A stretch of 64,000 nucleotides of DNA from Moritella sp. JT01 (lineage in GTDB: Bacteria > Pseudomonadota > Gammaproteobacteria > Enterobacterales > Moritellaceae), in assembly GCF_001574435.1 (NCBI RefSeq), contig NZ_LOCN01000011.1, forward strand, positions 147,297 to 211,296, in the 5' to 3' direction. Under the pieces are notes generated by a model. That model did no database searches. It was given only the letters and a program-made list of their open reading frames with translations, and was not told the DNA's origin. The number at the start of each line of letters is the position of its first letter. Within the stretch, counting starts at the first letter, position 1. Position numbers and translations under genes: made by a program. Below, piece by piece: positions 21,034 through 29,421 of this stretch.

Positions 21034-24000
21034 TTAATTTAACCTTCTTCGGTAAATAACTCGATCATTGCCAGAAAAAAAGCCAAATACGATGTTTGCA
21101 GAGGGTGATTGAACAGCTCCAGTGTCGCTGCCTTCCCACTTATATTTAAACCAATTATCAACGGTATAATCAAATTTAACCTCACCATTTCGATTCGGCG
21201 CTGCAATGATTAATCCCTGAGTGACACCGTTGGTAAAATGTCCGTTTCCTGAAAACGCAGGTAGATTTCCAGCGGCAGGTGGCACTCCGCCTAAAGAAAT
21301 GTTAGTTAGCGTCGCATAGGCAGCATCAAATCTCGTTTTAGTATCATCACGGTGAGGAATAAAGTTTACGCCATCGAAATATTCCAGTCGCATGGTTGTG
21401 GCAAAATCATTCGATATTGGACCATATCCATCATCAATCGTCCAACGGCCATAGCGTAGTTCAGTCGCTTGTGGAGATAACTGGCGTGCCGTTGCTTGCG
21501 CCGCTGGAATATCTAAATCATTGAGAACAACACCATCTTTATCAGTAATGCTGATACCAAAAAGAGTATTCATCATAGGTCCATCAGGTCCAGCTAAATC
21601 TCGAGAAAAATAACCATAATCCGGCATATCACCTGGTCTATAGACACCATTAATCCAAGCTCCGCCATAATCCTTTAGACGATGAGATAAATCTAAGCCA
21701 TCCGAGTTTGCAATAAAACTAACCTTCGCCTTATCATCACCATTGTAGTTTTTTGTCACTGCACCCAGACTATTTTGTGCTTCGAGTTGATAGTCAAATG
21801 ATAGCTCGGGTTGATCCATGTAAGTTATACCAGAGCTCATACTTCCGGACGCAAAGAAAATCCAAGCATCACTCCAATCACTGCCGATACCCGGTTCGTA
21901 TAGAGAGCTGGGTACCTGACACCATTGTGAATGGTCCCATTCCGGTCTACATTGATAAATATTACCATCTTTGGATAGTACTTTCGTTCCAGCAACATAG
22001 GCTTGAATATTTTTAGGATAAGCATAATCATAACGGCTTGGGTTATCACTCACTTTATTTATATAGTTTTCAACACTTGATGATACCAAAGTAAAATGCG
22101 ATGGAATAAAGCGACCTATCTCAGTACCATTAGAATTTGCCGAAAAATTATCATCAACAGAAAACGCCATGCCATAGTAGTCGGTGTCTTTCACATTTAT
22201 CTGAATTGCGCCTACTTCACTATAAGTCGAGTCAGCAAAGCGATAAACGCCTTTATCAAAGGTTGGCAAGCCAGGCATTCCAACCCACGTTGCCGACGTT
22301 GAAGTTAATAAAGTCTTATTCGTCGCATAACGAAATCCCCCCTCAAACAAACCAGTTGTAGGCATAGACCGGGTTAACTTTATACGTAAGTGATCGTTTG
22401 AATTAGGGACATAATTAGACGTAATGCTGCCACCTGAATTCAACGCTTGGATCTTAAATGTGAAAATATCACCAGCTTTATGTACATGCTCTAATACATT
22501 GTTATCCTGCGCCGTCATATCGCCATTATGATCCGTGGCTTTAATTTTAAATTTATAGGGTCTCACTGCAAACTGATTACTTTGCCCCTTAATTGTTAAA
22601 CCATCCAAATCATTACGATTATCATTGATTGTATAAGTGGCTATTAAATTTATTTTACCGGCATCTTGATACTGCGTAGTATTAATCTGGGCGGCATTGT
22701 TACTAAATATTAAATCAACCGCACTGTAATGGTTTTCTTCATTTCCGTTATTTTTACCGAGATTCACGGTATTAGTGACGAAGTTTAAAGGTGAGCAACT
22801 ATTTGGCTCTTGGCATTGAACACCCAGCTTAACCGGGATTATTTCATTATTTTTGAAAATGTTCTTACATTGGCCATTTTTATTATAAAAAGCATCCAGT
22901 TTAATGGGTTTAGAAAAGTTAACACCCGCCACTTGATTGGCAATATCGTCACTGCCATCAGCATTATCATAGCTAAAGAAAAAACCGGTATCAGCAAAGT
23001 TAATATCGCAGTTACTCGTACCATTACATTTATAAGTCTTATTAGTACCTGTTAACGATAGAGTTAAATCATCTTCTTTTAAGTAACCTAAATTAATATT
23101 GGTTGTACCCGTAAAAGTACCACTTGGCTTAGAGATATAACCAGAACCAAGCTTTGCATTACCGACTAAGGTGACACTTGTCGAACGCGTCGATTCAGCA
23201 CAGGCACTACCTGATTGGAAATTATTGGTACAGGCTTGAACGCTAACAATTGCAGGTTCACAGGTTAATGCGCGATCACTGAAAGTTAACCGATAATGTT
23301 TAATCGGATCTGGTGGTGGGGAATATGGAGCAAACTTGATAACAATATCATCCCAAGACATATCATCAGAATCACCATAAGATGTTGTGTCTATTTGTAA
23401 CTCATATTCAGTATTTGCTGTTAGTACTTTATTTAAACGCCAAGTGAAGTCACCATTAGAACGCGAGGTGTATAAAATAGTAGAATCGATATACTGATTA
23501 TTTTTAAGTAAAGTTAGCTGAATCGAATTGTAGCGTGTATACACATCACGATAATTATACATCGTAATGTCCTTTAAGGTTGAACCTTTACTTGGTGTGA
23601 ATTTATATACCACACGTTCACCTTCATTCTTGTTTGGATACCAACGACCAGCATAACCAACTCGGCTCCCATTATTATCACCAATATGACGTCGTTGAAT
23701 AAAAGAAAAACTATCCGTATTACCAAAAGATGTCTTTAAAGTTATATCCTTAAAACTAAAATCATCAAAGTCCCTACAATATTGATTCCAACCTATAAGG
23801 TCGTCATCTCTATTATAGCATTGTCCAACAATAGCGAGTTCATAATCACCTTTAGGCAAATTTACAGATAATCCTAATGATGAACTATAACGATACAGTT
23901 CTGATCGAGTATTGACTACAGGTGTATTACTTCCAGCCTTCCAAATTACAAAGTATAATTGTCCTCCGATACCTGAAGCACTATGAATCTTAATTTCGGT

Positions 24001-24258
24001 AAGGGTTATAGCTTCAGTTAAGTTGAAATGTACAGGATTATTAGGTTTAGGGTTCCTCAAGTTCCCGTACCAAGTACGGTCCGCCGTTACAAGATATTCA
24101 GGTCCCATCGCCTTATAGGTATAATCACCAATATTCATTCTGCCTTTCAATACTACGTCGGCAAAAACAAATTGAGGGGATAATAAACTAATAATAAAAG
24201 CAATAACGAATCGCAGCTTAGAGCCTGGTCTTTCTTGTAAATACAAACTCAATTTCAT
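21034..24258 (-). CDS. mshQ: MSHA biogenesis protein MshQ, large secreted protein
   Basis: Last gene of the MSHA pilus locus. The 1074-residue protein has an N-terminal signal peptide (cleavage near QFVFA-DVVL). Two beta-rich modules follow: one ends near DDFSFKDITLK (about residue 175) and the second near SWDDIVIKF (about residue 310). A middle region carries paired cysteines (for example CEPAIVSVQACTNN and CKNIFKN). The C-terminal half resembles the DUF6701 region of MshQ proteins. The exact role is unknown; a secreted adhesin-like or pilus-associated function is inference. Its start overlaps the mshP stop by four bases (ATGA). Size is in the range of MshQ proteins, which vary greatly. Confidence 0.85.
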   Translation of the reverse strand: MKLSLYLQERPGSKLRFVIAFIISLLSPQFVFADVVLKGRMNIGDYTYKAMGPEYLVTADRTWYGNLRNPKPNNPVHFNLTEAITLTEIKIHSASGIGGQLYFVIWKAGSNTPVVNTRSELYRYSSSLGLSVNLPKGDYELAIVGQCYNRDDDLIGWNQYCRDFDDFSFKDITLKTSFGNTDSFSFIQRRHIGDNNGSRVGYAGRWYPNKNEGERVVYKFTPSKGSTLKDITMYNYRDVYTRYNSIQLTLLKNNQYIDSTILYTSRSNGDFTWRLNKVLTANTEYELQIDTTSYGDSDDMSWDDIVIKFAPYSPPPDPIKHYRLTFSDRALTCEPAIVSVQACTNNFQSGSACAESTRSTSVTLVGNAKLGSGYISKPSGTFTGTTNINLGYLKEDDLTLSLTGTNKTYKCNGTSNCDINFADTGFFFSYDNADGSDDIANQVAGVNFSKPIKLDAFYNKNGQCKNIFKNNEIIPVKLGVQCQEPNSCSPLNFVTNTVNLGKNNGNEENHYSAVDLIFSNNAAQINTTQYQDAGKINLIATYTINDNRNDLDGLTIKGQSNQFAVRPYKFKIKATDHNGDMTAQDNNVLEHVHKAGDIFTFKIQALNSGGSITSNYVPNSNDHLRIKLTRSMPTTGLFEGGFRYATNKTLLTSTSATWVGMPGLPTFDKGVYRFADSTYSEVGAIQINVKDTDYYGMAFSVDDNFSANSNGTEIGRFIPSHFTLVSSSVENYINKVSDNPSRYDYAYPKNIQAYVAGTKVLSKDGNIYQCRPEWDHSQWCQVPSSLYEPGIGSDWSDAWIFFASGSMSSGITYMDQPELSFDYQLEAQNSLGAVTKNYNGDDKAKVSFIANSDGLDLSHRLKDYGGAWINGVYRPGDMPDYGYFSRDLAGPDGPMMNTLFGISITDKDGVVLNDLDIPAAQATARQLSPQATELRYGRWTIDDGYGPISNDFATTMRLEYFDGVNFIPHRDDTKTRFDAAYATLTNISLGGVPPAAGNLPAFSGNGHFTNGVTQGLIIAAPNRNGEVKFDYTVDNWFKYKWEGSDTGAVQSPSANIVFGFFSGNDRVIYRRRLN

Positions 24259-24668
24259 AATTTCACTTCCGCTTCAATATTATGCTCAGCAATAATTTTT
24301 CCACCATCACAAGTGCCAGTGGAGGTAAGATAAAATAGGCTATTGCTATCCACAGGAATACTTTGGCAAGTAATCGCAACACTGCAGTTTTCCAATCCAA
24401 CTTCATTACTGATATCAAACTGTAAATTAGTGGGGACATTAGGAAAATCGGCACATACTTGATTACGTCTCAAGACCTGATAAATTCCATAATCCATTCC
24501 GCTTTCAGCCGCATAATAGGCTTTAGCGCTATACACTTCGTTCGCGACACTATCAGCGGTTGAGCTCAGGACACGACTTAAGGTTGCAGCTAATAAAGAC
24601 ATAACCACAATAATAAATAAGGCGATAACGAGCATACTACCTTGTTGTTGCTTGATACTTATCTGCAT
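24255..24668 (-). CDS. mshP: MSHA biogenesis protein MshP (PilX-like)
   Basis: Minor pilus component with an N-terminal hydrophobic helix (SMLVIALFIIVVMSLLAATLSRVL), resembling PilX/GspK-type proteins that lack a normal prepilin Glu+5. The 137-residue protein continues with AAESGMDYGIYQVLRR, a typical PilX-family stretch, and has four cysteines in its C-terminal half. It follows mshO by 33 bases and overlaps mshQ. PilX-like proteins help initiate pilus assembly; that role here is inferred. Confidence 0.85.
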   Translation of the reverse strand: MQISIKQQQGSMLVIALFIIVVMSLLAATLSRVLSSTADSVANEVYSAKAYYAAESGMDYGIYQVLRRNQVCADFPNVPTNLQFDISNEVGLENCSVAITCQSIPVDSNSLFYLTSTGTCDGGKIIAEHNIEAEVKL

Positions 24669-24701
24669 AGTGTTAACTTCACTGTTTTATAGGGCATATC
24701 A

Positions 24702-25523
24702 TTATGGAACATTGCTTATAACCAATTGATGATCGAATCGAAGCACACTGTCGTCGCGCAATTTAAAACCAAAATTAAGATTTAAAATTGCATGACTAAA
24801 TTGACTGGCCGATGACAAGCTCACCGTACTATCAACACTCAGATCATCAGCCATCAAGACTCGATTATTTAAAGTATAATTTTGTGCTGATAATGGCGCT
24901 TGATTTCGGAACAAACGCATTGAATCACCTATAGCAATTAAGCAATATTGCACTTTATTCTCGGCAATGAAATACCGTGAGACAGCGGAGTCTCTGCTTA
25001 AATTACTGCCAAACGTTAAATCAGCTTGGGTTGGGTTAGCACCAGTTTCCGGGACATAACTTGTTATTTCAGCAACCGTACTCGAGGGAAATAAATAAAA
25101 ATCATCCGCATTAGTGGTCAATACACTGACATATTGACTTCTAAAGTCATTTGCATTGCTGCCTGCATTTTCCCTTGTTCGACGGTCCATGATTAATGAC
25201 ATAGTAGACTCACCGCTAACGTGACCAATATACAGTCCTGCGGCGGTAAAAGGCACAAAGTCGATGCAAGAATAATTACCTGTGGTATTAATTCTTAAAC
25301 TAAACGCGACGGCAGAGTTAAGCTCTTTATCCAGTCGGTTAAAGATAAATCGCGCATCGTTTAAGCGTTCATTCTGATTAATCGATGTTTGATACAGCAC
25401 AACATTGGAACTGATAAAACGGCTACTGAACATACCGACAATGCCCAATAGCAGGATCACGATTGTCAGTTCGATTAAGGTGAACCCTGCATGATTACCT
25501 TGTGGCGATTTAAGCCTAATCAT
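24702..25523 (-). CDS. mshO: MSHA minor pilin MshO (PilW-like)
   Basis: Type IV prepilin-like minor pilin of 273 residues. The leader has a basic stretch and ends at HAG, followed by FTLIELTIVILLLG, the class III methylation and cleavage motif with Glu+5. The remainder is a beta-rich domain with few cysteines. The start overlaps the mshD stop by one base. Position between mshD and mshP is the conserved MSHA order. PilW-like minor pilins form a priming complex at the pilus tip, which is a family-level expectation. Confidence 0.88.
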   Translation of the reverse strand: MIRLKSPQGNHAGFTLIELTIVILLLGIVGMFSSRFISSNVVLYQTSINQNERLNDARFIFNRLDKELNSAVAFSLRINTTGNYSCIDFVPFTAAGLYIGHVSGESTMSLIMDRRTRENAGSNANDFRSQYVSVLTTNADDFYLFPSSTVAEITSYVPETGANPTQADLTFGSNLSRDSAVSRYFIAENKVQYCLIAIGDSMRLFRNQAPLSAQNYTLNNRVLMADDLSVDSTVSLSSASQFSHAILNLNFGFKLRDDSVLRFDHQLVISNVP

Positions 25524-26101
25524 CAGTAGTTCCCCTTAAATGCCGTTAACTCAATAGTTTCATCATTAGGCATTAATATCGTAACTCGGATTCTTTTCGC
25601 TACGTCAATCACACCCGGAGCGAGAGCCCCATCAAATTTATCTGCCGCGAACGACACACAAATTCGTAAACCGTAGCCAGGGTATTTATTCGTAAAAGCT
25701 GCCAATGCAGCGCCAGGGTCACTATTCACACAGTAAATATTATAATCATCAACGTCATTGAAATTGTCAGGTGCCGAGCGAACTTCACTGCCTTCAGTGC
25801 CTAGGTCTGAACTACAAGGAAATGGTACGAACCCCTGTTCACCACAACGGATAAAACCACCAGAGCTCCTGCTCGTTTCATCATAATAACGGATCAATAC
25901 TTGGTCCATGATGCGCTTGCCTAAGGCCGTTGCTTTAATTTGATACATAGGCGTGACGGTATTGTTGGCTTGCGGCAAGAAGATACCCGTGACAATCACT
26001 AACGAGATGGCTAACACCACCATACCGACCACAATTTCAATCAAGGTGAAACCGCGTTGATTTCGCGTCTTAGGTGGTCTTGGCATTGAATTAGTTTTCA
26101 T
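25523..26101 (-). CDS. mshD: MSHA minor pilin MshD
   Basis: Type IV prepilin-like minor pilin of 192 residues using the ATG at 26101. The leader is unusually long for a type IVa prepilin (MKTNSMPRPPKTRNQRG) before FTLIEIVVGMVVLAISLVIV. Four cysteines lie in the C-terminal part (CGEQGFVPFPC and later). The start overlaps the mshC 3' end by about 11 bases. An open frame extends 39 codons further upstream, but that stretch overlaps mshC and has no leader features. Confidence 0.87.
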   Translation of the reverse strand: MKTNSMPRPPKTRNQRGFTLIEIVVGMVVLAISLVIVTGIFLPQANNTVTPMYQIKATALGKRIMDQVLIRYYDETSRSSGGFIRCGEQGFVPFPCSSDLGTEGSEVRSAPDNFNDVDDYNIYCVNSDPGAALAAFTNKYPGYGLRICVSFAADKFDGALAPGVIDVAKRIRVTILMPNDETIELTAFKGNY

Positions 26102-26600
26102 GAATAAAACCTTGTGCTTCGATACGCAGTGATAATGTTTGTGTGCCCATAATCGAGATATTACAACCGCGATTACTGGTACTACAACCATTGGCAATAC
26201 CGAATTCATCAAACTCAATAATGCCCGTATTTTCAGTGTTCGTAACGCTAAAACCGACTTGAGTTCTATCCGCCTCGGCTCTGCTCATCCCCAAATGTGG
26301 CGCTGCAAATGAGGTTGGTAATCCAGCACCACAATTCGTTGGAATGCCAAAGCGACTGGCGGTAATAACAACACGGTTACAGGCATAGGGATTGGTTGTA
26401 CGGGAAGTTCGACAATCGCGACCACAGCTCATCGCTTGCTGTTGCACGGTTTTGACTAATTGCTGTAACTGATCACGATACGTTTGTGTTTCAAAACCAT
26501 CGTTACCGTTAAATTTAGGGATCGCGGTTGCCGCTAGAATGCCCGTTAGCAAAATAATAATGACGAGTTCAATGAGGGTAAAGCCTGACTTCTTATACAT
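26091..26600 (-). CDS. mshC: MSHA minor pilin MshC
   Basis: Type IV prepilin-like minor pilin, 169 residues. A short leader MYKKSG is followed by FTLIELVIIILLTGILAATA. The domain has several cysteines (CGRDCRTSR, CNRVV, CGAGL, CSTSNRGC), more than the other pilins here, suggesting more disulfides. The ATG follows a GAGGT ribosome-binding site 11 bases away. It begins the mshCDOPQ minor-component run after a 271-base gap, so it may have its own promoter. Confidence 0.87.
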   Translation of the reverse strand: MYKKSGFTLIELVIIILLTGILAATAIPKFNGNDGFETQTYRDQLQQLVKTVQQQAMSCGRDCRTSRTTNPYACNRVVITASRFGIPTNCGAGLPTSFAAPHLGMSRAEADRTQVGFSVTNTENTGIIEFDEFGIANGCSTSNRGCNISIMGTQTLSLRIEAQGFIHEN

Positions 26601-26871
26601 ATGCTATAGCACCTCATGGCTTAATGACTGTGGATGCTAGGTATTAGATCCCTTCCCATACTGAGTATTGATAATATTATAAAATTAAGAGAGTTGCATT
26701 AATATCAGCGTATTAATCAAGGTTAAATACGTATAATGAAGTGATTTGAAGACACTGAGAGGGATATACAGGTAAAGTCTTTATAAATAAATCTTCAACA
26801 ACAGATACATCATCATTTAAAGGTAAACACCTCACATGATATTGAAGTACTTTTACTTTAGATTAAAAATA
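26601..26871 (-). promoter_or_regulatory. gap between the second pilin and mshC with a candidate promoter
   Basis: 271 bases without a gene. On the minus strand a perfect TATAAT (26681-26676) lies 17 bases downstream of a weak -35 (TATTAA) and about 75 bases before the mshC start. No hairpin with a U-run was seen after the second pilin. The promoter is a by-eye prediction and would serve mshC to mshQ. Confidence 0.35.
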
Positions 26872-27387
26872 TTACCAATTACCATTGACTTTATCTGTAC
26901 GACAAGCGATTGCAGTAGAATTAACTTTACCTTTTTCTATAAAGTATGCCTTATTGGTATTCGCTTCTGTATATTTTATACAATAATCGCCCGGAGCGAA
27001 CTCGCCCTCTAATACGAATGAAATATTTTTAACGCGCCCAATCTGTAGAGGGTCCATTGGAAATTTTGCAGTGAAACCAGATAATTTAAGCGCTTTAACA
27101 ATACCCTCAGCTGTTGCAGTAGGGAAACCATAAGAAATTTTAATATCTTCAACTTTAGGAATTGGCGGCTTGTAAGTTGTTTTTAATTTTTCAGTGCCAT
27201 CAATAACAGACTTAGAATAGACAATGTTTGCAGCACTATGTAGTTCAGCTTGAACATCATTCATTTCAGCTATTCTTTCATGATCTTGTAGATTGATAAA
27301 TTTAGGCACAGCCGTTGCTGCTAAGATACCAAGAACGATAATTACGATCACTAGTTCAATTAATGTAAAACCGTTTTGTTTCTTCAT
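26872..27387 (-). CDS. second MshA-type prepilin (tandem paralogue)
   Basis: Type IVa prepilin of 171 residues: leader MKKQNG, then FTLIELVIVIIVLGILAATAVPKF. The first 30 residues are identical to the upstream pilin and HSAANIVYSKS is shared; the remainder has diverged (YKPPIPKVEDIKISYGFPTATAEGI replaces the corresponding region). A C-terminal cysteine pair (YCIKYT and IACRTD) forms the usual D-loop. It lies 72 bases after the first pilin, beyond a terminator. It could be MshB-like, since vibrios have mshB next to mshA, or a second MshA. The gene order with the terminator makes it the lower-expressed copy, which is inference. Confidence 0.85.
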   Translation of the reverse strand: MKKQNGFTLIELVIVIIVLGILAATAVPKFINLQDHERIAEMNDVQAELHSAANIVYSKSVIDGTEKLKTTYKPPIPKVEDIKISYGFPTATAEGIVKALKLSGFTAKFPMDPLQIGRVKNISFVLEGEFAPGDYCIKYTEANTNKAYFIEKGKVNSTAIACRTDKVNGNW

Positions 27388-27414
27388 CTTTGGCCACTTT
27401 GTTATTAGATATAA

Positions 27415-27440
27415 AAAAGGCTTACTAAAGTAAGCCTTTT
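27415..27440 (-). terminator. intrinsic terminator between the tandem pilins
   Basis: On the minus strand AAAAGGCTTAC pairs with GTAAGCCTTTT around a 4-base TTTA loop, an 11-bp perfect stem continuing into six T residues. It starts about 18 bases after the first pilin's stop. It would limit transcription of the downstream pilin to read-through. Confidence 0.8.
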
Positions 27441-27458
27441 AAAATATAAAGATAAATA

Positions 27459-27944
27459 TTAGTTACAAGCAGTTTTAGAAGAGGCTAACTTACCAGTCGC
27501 TAAAGTATATGTTGCACTAGAACTTGCCGCTTGGGTATAAAGTAAACATATGTCATTTTCATTTACATCCGCAGCTAGTCCAGCTACAAAAATGATGCTT
27601 GCTGGTGTTGTAGTAGGTGATGTAGCAATAATATCAAAACCGTCTAATGTCACCGCTTCTCGAATGCCAGTTACTGTTGCTGCAGGGTAACCAAATTCAG
27701 TATTAATGGTATCTCCATTTTCAACAACGCTTTCTCCAGCACCATTTTCTTTACCATCAATAGCGGATTTAGAATAGACGATATTAGCAGCACTGTGTAC
27801 AGCGGCTTCAGCACCTTGCATTGCAGATGCTCGAGCATCATCTTGCAGGTTGAGAAATTTAGGCACAGCTGTCGCAGCTAAGATACCAAGTACAATAATT
27901 ACGATTACTAATTCGATTAATGTAAAACCATTTTGTTTTTTCAT
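27459..27944 (-). CDS. mshA: MSHA major pilin
   Basis: Type IVa prepilin of 161 residues: leader MKKQNG, cleavage before FTLIELVIVIIVLGILAATA, then FLNLQDDARASAMQGAEAAV, close to the usual MshA pattern, and FGYPAATVTGI. A C-terminal disulfide pair (DICLLYT and KTACN) is present. The ATG at 27944 follows a GGAG ribosome-binding site with 7-base spacing; the frame is open six codons earlier from a GTG. It is the most MshA-like of the two pilins and has its own upstream gap and an intrinsic terminator, fitting a highly expressed monocistronic major pilin. A possible PglL target (inference). Confidence 0.88.
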   Translation of the reverse strand: MKKQNGFTLIELVIVIIVLGILAATAVPKFLNLQDDARASAMQGAEAAVHSAANIVYSKSAIDGKENGAGESVVENGDTINTEFGYPAATVTGIREAVTLDGFDIIATSPTTTPASIIFVAGLAADVNENDICLLYTQAASSSATYTLATGKLASSKTACN

Positions 27945-28102
27945 ATTTGAACTCCAATTCACTTTGTTGATAAATTACATAGACATAAACATGACAATAC
28001 GTCCACATAATTTACAATAATGTACGTACCTGTATATTTTTTGATACTATGCCAAAAAAATAATATTTTAACTAGTTTTATTTACTTAATGTGGCGAAAT
28101 CC

Positions 28103-28142
28103 TAATATAACGACTAAGTATAATGATATTTAATATAACGAC
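28103..28142. repeat. 12-base direct repeat upstream of the major pilin gene
   Basis: TAATATAACGAC occurs at 28103-28114 and again at 28131-28142, 28 bases apart start to start, inside the AT-rich 240-base gap between mshG and the first pilin. It sits about 160-200 bases before the pilin start, where an activator could bind. No sigma-54 -24/-12 pair was found here and no strong sigma-70 promoter stands out. Confidence 0.45.
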
Positions 28143-28184
28143 GACAACCATAAAAAATATAATCACAAAATTAGGTAATTAAAA

Positions 28185-29399
28185 TTACCCTTGAACAACG
28201 CCCATCATGTCCCACATAGGAACAAAAATACCCAGCGCTAAAATCAATACCATGATGGCAACAATACCAATCAATATTGGTTCAATCTTAGCGGTTAACG
28301 ATTGCAGTTCATAATCCACTTCACGTTCGTAAAACTGCGCGGCCTCTAATAACAACTCATCCACTTGGCCTGTTTCATCACCAACCGAAATCATTTGTAA
28401 GATCAGCGGGGTAAACATGCCGCTTTCAATCGCCGTAATCGTTAAACTTTTACCTTCTTCAATACCTGTGCGCATAGACAAGATACGTACTTCCATCCAT
28501 GCATTATCAACCGTTGAGGCCACCAGAGTGAGACTATTATTCAGTGGCACACCACCTTTAAGCATTAACGAAAAACTGCGCGCAAAACGCGATAGCAGGG
28601 TTTTTTCGATAACAGGCCCCACAATCGGGATGCGAATATAGAACAAACCCCACTTCAACTTACCTTTATCAGTTTTAATATAATATTTGAAAGCAAAAAT
28701 ACTGCCGATCACACCCACGATTAATAAGTGCCAATAATTAACAAAGAAAGCGGAAGATGCCAGTAAGGCACGTGTCGCCCACGGCAATTCAACGCCAAAT
28801 TTAGTAAACATATTAGCAAACGTGGGGATCACAAAAATATTTAAGACCACTAGCGCTAGTAAAATCGAGATTAATACAAACATCGGATAACGGATCGCAC
28901 TACTAATACGGCGTCGTGTATCCATTTCTAATTCAAGATAATTAGAAATTTGTAAAAATGAATCATCCAAGCGACCAGTATTTTCACCCACACGGACAAT
29001 CGACACAAAGATAGACGCAAATACGTGTGGATGCGCATGCATCGCTGCCGACAATGTTGTCCCGTTGTTTAAACGCATCACAACATCATTGAGTACGTCT
29101 TTCAATTTAACGTGAGAACTCGATTCTGATAGCCCTTTAATCGCACGGATCATGGGAATACCAGCACGGGTTAACGAATACATCTGACGCGCGAAAATAA
29201 CCAGCTCTCCCAACGGGACTTTCCGTGTAAACAGTTGGCTAAAATCAATATCTCGGTTGCCAGTCGATACATTAATTGACGTAGGCGTGATCCCTTTACG
29301 CATTAATGATTCAACAAGCACATCTTGATTTTGCGCTTCTTGCTGTCCCGAAACAGCATTGCCTTGGATATCCCGGCCTTTATAACTAAAATTTGGCAT
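28185..29399 (-). CDS. mshG: MSHA platform protein MshG (PilC/GspF family)
   Basis: Inner-membrane platform protein, 404 residues, with two GspF domains (about 70-190 and 270-395). Three transmembrane helices are visible: about 170-190 (YPMFVLISILLALVVLNIF), about 220-240, and near the C-terminus (LIGIVAIMVLILALGIFVP). It coordinates with MshE to insert pilins into the growing fibre. It starts 22 bases after mshE. In other MSHA loci mshF follows; here the next gene is a pilin after 222 bases, and mshF is not seen. Confidence 0.93.
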   Translation of the reverse strand: MPNFSYKGRDIQGNAVSGQQEAQNQDVLVESLMRKGITPTSINVSTGNRDIDFSQLFTRKVPLGELVIFARQMYSLTRAGIPMIRAIKGLSESSSHVKLKDVLNDVVMRLNNGTTLSAAMHAHPHVFASIFVSIVRVGENTGRLDDSFLQISNYLELEMDTRRRISSAIRYPMFVLISILLALVVLNIFVIPTFANMFTKFGVELPWATRALLASSAFFVNYWHLLIVGVIGSIFAFKYYIKTDKGKLKWGLFYIRIPIVGPVIEKTLLSRFARSFSLMLKGGVPLNNSLTLVASTVDNAWMEVRILSMRTGIEEGKSLTITAIESGMFTPLILQMISVGDETGQVDELLLEAAQFYEREVDYELQSLTAKIEPILIGIVAIMVLILALGIFVPMWDMMGVVQG

Positions 29400-29421
29400 T
29401 TGCTAACCTTAATAGTCCTAT

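Noticed and set aside
27945..28184. Sigma-54 promoter upstream of the major pilin
   Set aside because: No GG-N10-GC pattern in the right orientation was found by eye, despite rpoN being in the window.
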